From: Cystobasidiopsis lactophilus
Taxonomy: Eukaryota; Basidiomycota; Agaricostilbomycetes; Agaricostilbales; Chionosphaeraceae
Direction: 5' to 3'
DNA: 64,000 nucleotides
Assembly: GCA_001599975.1 (NCBI GenBank)
Contig: BCIO01000001.1
Coordinates: 2,046,001-2,110,000 of the forward strand
This document shows, in pieces, positions 56,412-64,000 of this stretch. The translations under genes and the position numbers were made by a program. The notes below the pieces were generated by a model. The model searched no databases. It had not been told where the DNA came from and saw nothing but the letters and a program-made list of their open reading frames with translations. How positions within the stretch are numbered: the first letter of the stretch is position 1; each line of letters begins with the position of its first letter.

Positions 56412-57068
56412 ATGCCGCGCCAACACGTCATCAGATTCGAGGCTATCGAGAAGACAGTCCTCCAGCCCAGTATCTTGGGAGGCTTCTACCTCATTCGCGA
56501 AGACGGCAAAGGTCGATGCATCGCCCGCTTCGATGCTCGGGTTCACTTTCAGGAGGCGGAAGAGTCCTCTTCCGGTCTTGGACAGCATGCTGGTGGCGGC
56601 CCAATCTCTCCTGCCAGCAACACTCAACCGAAGCCCAAGACCAGACCAAAGCAGGAAGTGGACCATGTTGTCATCTTTGGGTTTCACGTCCTAGAGGAAT
56701 ACCGGCGCAGCAAGGAAGAAGTCCGACGCGAGGTCTGGTACGCCCACAAGCTGATCTACGATATTCTTCACTATGCCCTCGTCAAGTTTCACCCCAAAGG
56801 CAAACAGATCCGCGATTTGAAGCCTTGCCTGTTCGTCAACAAAGATCTGGCACCTCAAGCCCCAAAGCTGTACCTGCAGTGCGGCTTCGTGGATGAAGGC
56901 CCAAGAGCCAAAGACGGCCTCCAGAAGATGGTCTTCCGTCCCAAGGATCTCAAGGGCGAAGGTATTTGGGAAGCGCTTGGAAGCAATCCGCCACCGTTCG
57001 AAGTGGATTGCCTCGGGGAGAGATGCCACCTTTGCACCCACGAGAACGAAGAGTGCGATTGGCCTTGA
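56412..57068 (+). CDS. Intronless 218-residue protein, possible GNAT fold
   Basis: The single open frame, MPRQHVIRFEAIEKTVLQPS to HLCTHENEECDWP, is unusual here because it has no intron. The start is strand-like (ILGGFYLIREDGKGRCIARFD). A helix HKLIYDILHYALVKF follows a basic segment VLEEYRRSKEEVRREVWY. Then comes LKPCLFVNKDLAPQAPKLYLQCGFVDEGPR and a last strand QKMVFRPK. The sequence APKLYLQCGF resembles the conserved A-LYEKCGF of GNAT acetyltransferases, where the helix is followed by a final strand, but the acetyl-CoA Q/RxxGxG/A loop is not seen. The C-terminus has four Cys (CLGERCHLCTHENEEC) that could bind zinc. I would not give a function. Confidence 0.6.
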   Translation: MPRQHVIRFEAIEKTVLQPSILGGFYLIREDGKGRCIARFDARVHFQEAEESSSGLGQHAGGGPISPASNTQPKPKTRPKQEVDHVVIFGFHVLEEYRRSKEEVRREVWYAHKLIYDILHYALVKFHPKGKQIRDLKPCLFVNKDLAPQAPKLYLQCGFVDEGPRAKDGLQKMVFRPKDLKGEGIWEALGSNPPPFEVDCLGERCHLCTHENEECDWP

Positions 57069-57304
57069 CCTGTGACCCCTTCCAAGCGCTACTGCTCGTT
57101 TTGGTCACAGCGGGAGGCCGAGGAGTCGAGGAGGACTGGGACCAACGAGGCCATATCACTGAAAGCTTTGACTATTGCGCTGCTAGAACGTCTTAAAAGA
57201 GCCTATTGAGCGACTCCACTGCAAAATGGCGCCTATTTATTAGTATAGCTCCTCGCTGTGGCGGCTGTGAGGCTTTGTCACCTTTGTGCCCGACTCGACC
57301 AACA

Positions 57305-59018
57305 ATGCCAGGCAGCGAGTTCGCGCCTTCCGAGGCTCCGTTTGCTGCGCTTCCTGAAAAGACTAGGCCTGCCCATCTGCCCTCGCCTCAGCCCACCCAG
57401 TCGTTCTGGCTGCATGACAACCCTCTTGCGAAGGAAGGCTCGACTGCTCCTCTTCCTGCCCACGTTGATGTGGCTATTATTGGCTCTGGCATCTCTGGAT
57501 GCTCTGCTGCTTTCCATTTGCTGTCAAAGGTCGCCGCCTTGGAGGGGTTGAAGCTCAGCATTGGCATCTTCGAGGCCCGAGATTTTTGTGCTGGGGCTAC
57601 AGGAAGAAATGGAGGGCATCTCACTTCCCTCGCATTCCTGTTCTTCAAGGAGTTGCTGTCTCGGCTCTCAAAGGAGGACGCAATGCGATCTGTCAAGCTA
57701 GAGGAGCGGACTGTGAAGTCAATTTTGGATTTCATCGAGGCTCACGACCTCTCAAAAGAGGTCGACCTTGTGCAAGGCGGCCATGTCGTCTTCTGTAGGA
57801 CTGAAGCGGAGAAGGAGCTGCTGGTGGCGTCATTAGAAGAGGCAAAGGCGGCTGGATTGGACCTCTCCCAGGCTCGGTGGCTAAGCCCGGAGGAGCTGGC
57901 TAAGGTGAGCATCCGGTCCCTTGCCTTATGTCTTTGCTGAAGAGCGCGAGGTCGTAGGAGTATCAGTCGGAAGGCTTTCTGGCGGGCCTCTGGTCTCCAG
58001 GCAACAATCTCTGGCCTCTTCGCCTGGTCGCCAGCCTGTTCCAAGCAGCAAAGCAAATTGGCGACCAGAGCTCAACTTCTTCGTTGGATCTCTTTACACA
58101 CACTTCTGTCCTACGCATCAATGGGAAAGCCAAGGACTGGCAATTGTCCACTAGTCGAGGCGACGTCCACGCGTGCGTTTCTACCTTGACCTGCACGATC
58201 GAAACGAGCTCACTGCTCTTATCAGAACGCATGTGGTCCATTGCACCAATGCTTACGCCAACCGCTTATTGGAAGAATTTCAAGCTGGTCCAAGACGCAT
58301 TGTGCCTTGTCGCGGGCAGGTAATGGCCATCCAGCCACAGGAGCAAGTCTGGACAACTGGATTCTCGGCAAACGAAGGGCTGTAAGTGCTTACCATGAAC
58401 ATTGAAAGGCCGATAGTGACACCTCCTGCGGCGGCTCACCAGCGAATACTTCTTCCAGCGGCCTCCGCCTTCTGCGTCGACCAAAGGACTTGTCATACTC
58501 GGCGGTGGAAGAGGGGCGGCCAAACCGCCCCATGAGATTGGGGAAGATGATGATTCGCTGCTCAATCCAGATGTGACGCGTCTGCTCGAGGACTTCCTTC
58601 CTGCCTCTTTTCCCAAGCCATTTCCTTCTGTAAATATCGACCAGATCAAGTACAGCTGGTCTGGTATCATGGGATTCACCGTCAATGGCGATCCCGTCGT
58701 TTCTCCTTTGCCCTCGCGGCCAGGTCAATGGATTTCTGCGGGCTTCACTGGTACGTTATATCGCCGACTGACTTCATTGCCAGGCGCCTTACGCTTGCCC
58801 ATAGGTCACGGTATGCCTCGAGCGGCATCGTGGTGAGTTTTGTTTTCTCTGGGAAGTGGTAAACCATGCTGATTGAGAGGCGCAGTGCCGAAGCCATCGC
58901 CCAGTGGGTGGTAGACGACCTCCAAGGCAAACCGCTCGTCGTTCCTGATTGGCTACCGCACCATTTCTTGCTCGAAAATGCTGTCTTGTCAAGCAAGAGT
59001 TGGTGCACAGCGGCCTGA
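57305..59018 (+). CDS. FAD-dependent oxidoreductase (DAO family)
   Basis: The protein starts MPGSEFAPSEAPFAALPEKTRP and has a Rossmann ADP-binding motif VDVAIIGSGISGCSAAFHLL (GxGxxG), followed by FEARDFCAGATGRNGGHLTS, a classic FAD motif in amine oxidases and sarcosine-type oxidases. After an intron at about 57905-57944 come WSPGNNLWPLRLVASLFQAA, DLFTHTSVLRINGKA and, in further exons, VVHCTNAYANRLL (second dinucleotide strand), RRIVPCRGQVMAI, QIKYSWSGIMGFTVNGDPVV and the C-terminal GQWISAGFTGHGMPRA, which closes the FAD site. Introns near 58381-58435 and 58750-58805 fit. It ends SKSWCTAA. The usual substrate group is secondary amines or glycine-like amines; the precise one cannot be told. Confidence 0.88.
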
Positions 59019-59118
59019 CGGACGGTCCGATGGTGGCAACAATGAGCAGAGCACGCAAGAGAGCGGCACGACTGTGGCACGACTATGGCGAATACAACTA
59101 CAAGAGCAAGTACCAGGC

Positions 59119-59715
59119 TCAAGTGGCCACATGCTGGGTTGGAGGCCAAAAGCACCCTTGTCCCGACCATTCGTTCCTCAACTCGGCTGCATGAACAGAG
59201 GGAGAGGCTGGGATGATGGGCTGAATGGCGGGAGTATTCGGCAGCGAGAGGTTGGAGCCTCTGACCTTGGAGACATGAACATTCCAAGGGTAGGAGCAGA
59301 GGGGAGCGTCGGTGGCAATGCGCGAGATGGCCTGGTCGTAGGTGGCAAAGAGCGAGATGTCGGCGTAGAGCGGGAAGGAATTGCCCTCGACAGTCATGAT
59401 GACATCCTCTCCATCGGTTCTGTCCAATGCGGTGAGTTCTGTTTTGCCGCAGAGTCCTAAGAAGGCCGCCGCTTACTCGAAAGAGATCAAGTCTTTGGGC
59501 AGCGGAACCGCTCCCTCCCAGGACGAAGCCTCCATGCATATGCCATACTCCAGGACCGGCATGGTCTTTCGTCCCTTGATCTTGCACGAATATGATCCAG
59601 CCTCGTTGACCAACACGCGAGCTTGAAGGCGGAGATAGCGAGCTCCCACGTCGTGAGGGGCAAAGGAGCCGTCCTCTTTGGCTGCCCAGATACTGGTCAA
59701 GTTGAAAAAAGGCAT
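59119..59715 (-). CDS. Unrecognised 181-residue protein, two exons
   Basis: I do not recognise this gene. The first exon reads MPFFNLTSIWAAKEDGSF, then DVGARYLRLQARVLVNEAGSYSCKIKG, and ends PLPKDLISFE; a clean junction near 59417-59477 gives TDGEDVIMTVEGNSFPLYADIS. The rest is LFATYDQAISRIATDAPLCSY and a Pro/Asn-rich end with QHVAT. The frame across the junction is consistent. There is no signal peptide, membrane segment or motif I could place. It lies between two convergent or head-to-tail genes, 100 bases from the FAD oxidoreductase stop and 252 from the PDI stop. Confidence 0.5.
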
Positions 59716-59967
59716 GTTCGTTGTTCGGGAAAGAGAGTGCCTGGGCAGCGAGTCGTCAGAGACACTGCGCCACCGACCGCCGCAAAGATTGGAAGGCAGT
59801 TTCTTGCACTGAACGGAACTGGATTGCGGGTCGAGCTGTGTTAACCCAGTGCTTTATTTTGCTTGGGTGGAGCTACAGGAACGTTGTCGTGAGTTTTGCA
59901 TTTCAAAACACAAGTTTCTTGTCCGTCCGCGCGCCGGTGGCGTCGCGAGCTTTCCTCAGCCTCGGAT

Positions 59968-61154
59968 CTACAGCTCCTGCTTGGCCTTGTTCAACAGCTC
60001 TTCCGCCGAGTCCTTCAGGTTGTTGGCGGCCTTCTTTCCGACTTCGAAGGCCTTGAGGACTGCGAGACGTCCGGCCCGAGATCAGACAGGGCGATGCAAA
60101 CGTCTTCGACCAGGGCAGGCTGGACTCACTGTTAGCCTTGATCTGGAGCTGCTCAATCTTGGAGTTTGCCAAAGCGCCTTGCTTCTTGAGCAAAGACGAG
60201 ATGCGGGCAGCCTCCTTGGTGAGGTAGGCCTCGTTCTCGGACAGCTTGTCGAACGTCTTCAAGTAGACGGCGGCCGACTTGTCTTTGAGGTCGGCGGCAA
60301 TGGCCTTGGCGGAAGCGAGGAGCTCTTTCCGGGTGGGCGAGGGGCTGGACAAGAACTTGGAGGCCAGGGCATCGAGCGCGGCGATCCGGCCGGCGAGCTC
60401 GCTCAATCCGCCGCCCGCCACCCTTGAGGTGCCGCACTGCTCGTTCAAGAACTTGATGAAGGCCTCCTCGGTCCTGGGCTGGGTGTAGTCGATGCTGCGA
60501 GAAGAGCACCTTAGTCATCCACCCTTGGCCGGGAAGTTGGTCGAGCTCAGCTTACACAGGCTTGCCTCCGGTGGGGATGAACTTGATGGTCGGGAAGCCT
60601 GTTACTCCGTAGCGAGAGGCGATGGGCTTGGCTTCCGGCGCATCACTGTCGAGGATGGCAACATTGCACTTCGAACACGTCAGCATCAACAAACTCTTGC
60701 CGACTTGTGAAGGCCGGACCGACCTTGTCCTCGTTTTCAAACGCCTTGGCCACTTTTGTCCTATTCCCGAAAAACAATGAGACAGAGTCCGACGCGCAGA
60801 AAACGATGGCCAAGCCATACCAGGTTGGCTCCTGCACATCGAGATTTGAGCCTCCAGCCCCCATTGGGCTTCGAATGAAACGTGAAGCTTACAAGACTCT
60901 TGCAGTGGCCACACCACGGCGCAAAGAAGGCAGTGAGCGAGCCGACCTCGGGCTCTTGGATTTGAGAGTCGAAAGTTGACGCCTTCTGCAGATTGCCAAC
61001 GGAGACCGAGGTGAGCTCTCCAGGCCCCAAGGATACGTGCAAGAGGTACCAGAAGACTCACGAGGACCTTGGTGTACTTGGCGTCTTCAAGTCCGGCGAG
61101 CGAGACGCCAAACAGGCAGGACGCGGTCAGCAAGGCCGATGCAGCGAACTTCAT
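59968..61154 (-). CDS. Protein disulfide isomerase, ERp38/ERp29-like, single thioredoxin domain
   Basis: The protein folds disulfide proteins in the ER. A signal peptide (MKFAASALLTASCLFGVSLA) is followed by one thioredoxin domain with the active site FFAPWCGHCK and the cis-Pro motif YGVTGFPTIKFIPTGGKP. Then the helical ERp29-type D domain begins: EEAFIKFLNEQCGTSRVAGG, GRIAALDALASKFLSS, then LKDKSAAVYLKTFDKLSENEAYLTKEAARI. The last exon ends LLNKAKQEL. The final KQEL resembles the KDEL/HDEL ER-retention signal. Family members usually have two thioredoxin domains before the D domain, so one is missing here. The junctions around CGHCK and VAKAFENEDKV are less certain than the rest. It is divergent from the eIF4B gene. 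Confidence 0.87.
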
Positions 61155-61325
61155 GTTGGAACAGGGAGGGATTCCAAGCTAGATTGTGGTGATATGAAGT
61201 AGGACGACCAAAAGACTCGAGTCTACTCAAAAGTGCAAGTGGCAAGTTGGAGGTGCGCGAACAAGAAGCGGTGAGCTCACCACCTCTTGGACGGCAACCT
61301 CGATCCAAGAAGAACTCAACACATC
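61155..61325. promoter_or_regulatory. Divergent promoter between PDI and eIF4B genes
   Basis: These 171 bases lie between outward-facing start codons. They are too short to hold a gene and must contain both core promoters. Confidence 0.55.
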
Positions 61326-63196
61326 ATGGCTGAAGACGATTTTCCCTCTTTGGCGGCCGCTGCTACGGTGCGTGCATCTGCGCTGCTGTGCCCAACCCCC
61401 AAGGCGCTCAGATGGGGAAGGCAATTCAGGCGCCGAAAGCGAAAAAGACCAAAAAAACCAAGGGCGTCCCGCTCGATGCCTTCCTGGCCACCCAAGGCTT
61501 TGGCGGCGGTGGATCATGGGCGGACGAGATGGAGAGCATGCCTACTGCCCGTGAGTGGCGCCTGTTCCGAGAAGGCAAACCGGGACGGCCGATGAATTTG
61601 GGGGCCTTCCTTTTCATGCAGCGACCGCTCGAGAGACTGGCGGCGATTTCGGCGCACGACACGGCCGACCTGACCGGGGTGGCTTTGGAGACAGACGTGC
61701 GTAGACCGGTTCAAGCCAAGATGGACGTTGGGCTCAATATGTGAGATCATGCAGCCGACTACGCCGAAGACAGGCCATTTGACCGGCCTGAAGTGCCCTT
61801 GCCCGACGCACCTCCCTACACTGCCTTTGTCGGCAACCTCGTCTTTGAGACGACAGAGGGCGACTTGGCCGATTTTTTCACCGGAGCGGGATGCAGCCAG
61901 GTGCGCTTCCTCTTCCAACTTTAGCTCTGTTCGCGAGCTGAGGTTTGGAGCTGATGCACAGGTGACCTCCATAAGAGTCGTCTCTGACAGGGACGGCAAG
62001 CCCAAGGGCTTTGCATACGCCGAGTTTGGCAGCTTGGACGACCTAAAGGCCGCTCTCGCCCAATCTGGCTCCCAATTGGCTGGCCGCAACATTCGTGTTT
62101 CAGTCGCCGAACCCCGTTGGTGTCTTTCTTTTCTACTGCAAATCAGTTTTGCTTACAGAAATGGACATCATCAGAAAAAACTCATGCCTCTGACAGCGGC
62201 CAATGGCGCCGCGAGGGCCCTCTTCCTCCACTGGCTGGTGGCGGCGGCCGCCCCGGCAATACCAGAACCTTTTCCGACAGATCATACGCCGACGATACCG
62301 ACTGGTCCGCGGCCAGGGGCTCCAAGTTTGTGCCCTCCGAGGAGCCCAGGCGCCGCGACTTCAGCTCGAGCTCGTCGAGGTCCGGCTACGGCTTCGATGC
62401 CGCGGGCGGCGACCCGCGCGGGGGCTTTGGCTCCAAGTTCACTCCTACGCCACCCATGAGCGGCGACAACACGCCGTTCGGGTCTCAAAGCCGCCGGAGC
62501 AGCATGGGCCCACCACCTCTTCCTCCTCCGGGCGAGGCCGACAACGCCAGCACTTGGCGTCGCGCTGCGCCCATTCCCACTCCCGCCAGCCCTCGCGCCA
62601 ACCACGACAGGCCCGCTTTTGAGCCCGCCGCCCCGGCCGCCCCCGCCACTCGACGGAAGCTCGAGCTGGCACCCCGCTCTGCGACTTCTCCTCCCCTCAC
62701 CTCCCCTCCCGCGGCTGGCTCCACCAAGCCGAACCCATTTGGCGCAGCTGCACCTGTGGACACCGCCGAGCGCGAGCGGGCCATCGTGGCCAAGCGCCAA
62801 GAGGCTGCAGCGGCGGCCAAAGCTGAGCAAGAGCGGATAGCCAAGGAGCGCGAGGCCGCCCCACGCAAGATCCTCGCCCGTGAAGGCAACGCCGGCGGAT
62901 TTGGCAGCAGAAAGGAAGGCGGTGGCAACTGGAGGTCGCCCACATCCCCAGTTTTGCCCTCAGCACCGGCCGCTGGGCCGCCCGCCAACGCACCTACCGG
63001 CCCTGCCGCCTCCAAGCCCAAGGCTTCTCCCAACCCGGCTCTCAAGCGCGAGGGCTTCTCGTTCGCGAACGCCGCCTCGGCCAAGGCTTTGGCTGAAGCG
63101 AACGGCGACATGGTGGTGCCCGACGAGGAGGAAGAGGAGGCCGCAGTGCCGACAGAGGAGGTCAAGAACTTGAAGGTGGACGAGGACAAGTCGTGA
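61326..63196 (+). CDS. TIF3: Translation initiation factor eIF4B (Tif3) with RRM
   Basis: eIF4B stimulates the eIF4A helicase during mRNA scanning. The start MAEDDFPSLAAAA matches the family. Then come KAKKTKKTKGVPLDAFL and GGGSWADEMESMPT, also typical. The RRM has RNP2 (YTAFVGNLVFET), RNP1 (KGFAYAEFGS) and the helix LKAALAQSGSQLAGRNIRVSVAEP. Repeats rich in Arg, Ser, Gly and Asp follow (RTFSDRSYADDTDWSAARGS and others), then a Pro/Ala-rich region with KPNPFGAAAPVDTAERERAI, matching the NPFGxAxPVDT motif seen in eIF4B/4H proteins. A charged helix, FGSRKEGGGNW and an acidic end DEEEEEAAVPTEE close the protein. Introns near 61368-61410, 61551-61760, 61902-61962 and 62115-62170 fit; in the second region the exon limits are uncertain. 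Confidence 0.93.
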
Positions 63197-63650
63197 AGCA
63201 GCACACCGCTCTCTGTAGAGTGGCAGGACGTGACAAACGGACAATTAATTGTTTCCGTGGCTTAAAATTGCTGGCTTTTCCTTCTGTGCAATCGCCTTAA
63301 AGACGAAAAGTTATACCCGCAAGCTGTCGAGCACTGCAATTCCGTCGTCGGGCTCTGAGGGTCACAAGGTTGGTCCGGCGCCACCATTCGGAGTTTCGGA
63401 CGGTTTGCTTCGCTCAGATTGGGCTTGCTGCGCCTGTGCTCGCTGGCTGGACTAGAAGCCCTTCGAATCTGCTCACTTGTGGCCTTAGTGACTGTTCCGA
63501 AGCCGTCAAGATTGTGCTCAGAGGCTGCCACCTGGTGCTCCGGCGGCGTTCACTCCGGACCTGACTTGACTTCGACCTTCACGCTGCTTGACCACGCTGT
63601 TGCCTGCGCTTAAGCACCAGGGATTTCGATCTTGCGCGAAGAAACTCGCC
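63197..63650. other. Intergenic, eIF4B 3' flank and promoter of the hydrolase gene
   Basis: These 454 bases hold no supported gene. The first 120 bases are AT-rich and may hold the terminator. The rest is pyrimidine-rich with overlapping small open frames. Confidence 0.45.
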
Positions 63651-64000
63651 ATGGATGAGGCTATCACCGAAGGCTTTCCAAGTGAGTCTCGCGCGGACAA
63701 CCATTCGAGCTGCGCCAGGGCATCTGACAACTTGCGTTTGAACCGCAGCCGTCTTCAGCCCAGAGACTTGTCGATCGAAAGGCTTAGTTGAAGTGGCAAA
63801 GAAGCGCAACCGAGCTTCGCACAAGCTGTACTACGGTAGGCGGTCCTACTTGAGTTGTCCACTGGAGCGAGCTGACCGCTGCATCGTTGAATTGCAGAAA
63901 TCCATGGGTGCTCGGATGATGATGTCAAAGAGAAAGCTGTCTTCGTGATGGGTGCGCCGTTCGCCACTGTCCTTATTTGCAAAGAGCTCATGAGGGTGTT
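63651..64000 (+). CDS. Alpha/beta-hydrolase, N-terminal part (3' end outside window)
   Basis: Splicing the visible exons gives MDEAITEGFP, VFSPETCRSKGLVEVAKKRN, ASHKLYYEIHGCSDDDVKEK and AVFVMGAPFATVLICKELMRV before the window ends. SHKLYYEIHG followed by a charged loop and a hydrophobic strand is the usual opening of fungal alpha/beta-hydrolases of the epoxide-hydrolase or lipase-like group. The nucleophile elbow (GxSxG) and the other catalytic residues lie outside the window, so the call rests on the opening strands only. Introns lie near 63681-63749 and 63837-63897. The reading frame is consistent through both. Confidence 0.62.

Noticed and set aside
58745-59587. 280-codon minus-strand frame opposite the FAD oxidoreductase end
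   Set aside because: His/Cys/Arg-rich sequence is the antisense shadow of the real exons; the real minus-strand gene uses another frame at 59119-59715.
1-64000. tRNA genes, CRISPR arrays and transposable elements
   Set aside because: I looked for B-box-like sequences, regular direct repeats with spacers and terminal repeats, and saw none that I could support. A covariance search would be needed to exclude tRNAs.

Overview
The window is fungal nuclear DNA, GC-rich and gene-dense. Almost every gene is broken by several GT-AG introns of about 40-80 bases. The protein content is fungal: a Zn2Cys6 transcription factor, a Cap59/Cmt1-type mannosyltransferase, Thr-rich surface proteins, ALG12, ATG14 and SGF29. 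Style and content fit a basidiomycete, most likely a Pucciniomycotina (Microbotryomycetes-like) yeast. That placement is an inference from gene style, not from a database search. All CDS coordinates run from start codon to stop codon and include introns.

Layout, left to right. 0-10.8 kb, plus strand: the 3' end of an ADP1-like ABCG transporter, a YANK/STK32-type kinase, the SAGA subunit SGF29, a secreted Thr/Lys-repeat protein, a tiny Lys-rich protein, and a VAP/Scs2 ER-contact protein. 11.4-22.1 kb, plus strand: a PhyH-type dioxygenase, a small secreted double-psi beta-barrel protein, a very long acidic protein, and a Dcr2-like membrane phosphoesterase. 22.2-29.1 kb, minus strand: an RPAP3-like TPR co-chaperone, then three tandem copies of an unrecognised multi-pass membrane protein with Pro-rich ends. 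29.5-33.7 kb, plus strand: deoxyribose-phosphate aldolase and a zinc-cluster regulator. 33.7-38.7 kb: ALG12 and a CMT1-like mannosyltransferase share a short divergent promoter, and CMT1 converges on ATG14. 39-42.6 kb: a GDSL esterase, a gamma-glutamylcyclotransferase-like gene and a GFA/CENP-V-type gene.

42.7-53.8 kb is the most unusual part. A TBC-domain (Rab-GAP) gene lies head to head with a secreted Thr-rich gene. The arrangement is repeated 4,577 bases further on, where only a 5' fragment of the TBC gene survives beside a second Thr-rich gene. A 609-base block is almost identical between the two units, while the two Thr-rich genes have diverged strongly. Both are built of long strings of micro-exons.

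54.5-64 kb holds a WBP11-like splicing factor, a 218-residue possible GNAT-fold protein, a FAD-dependent oxidoreductase, a small unknown gene, a one-thioredoxin-domain ERp38-like disulfide isomerase, translation factor eIF4B, and the start of an alpha/beta-hydrolase. I saw no transposons, tRNAs, rRNAs or viral relics. Most genes are housekeeping. Secretory-pathway and cell-surface functions are well represented (ALG12, CMT1-like, PDI, VAP, several secreted proteins), but nothing indicates one coordinated cluster.
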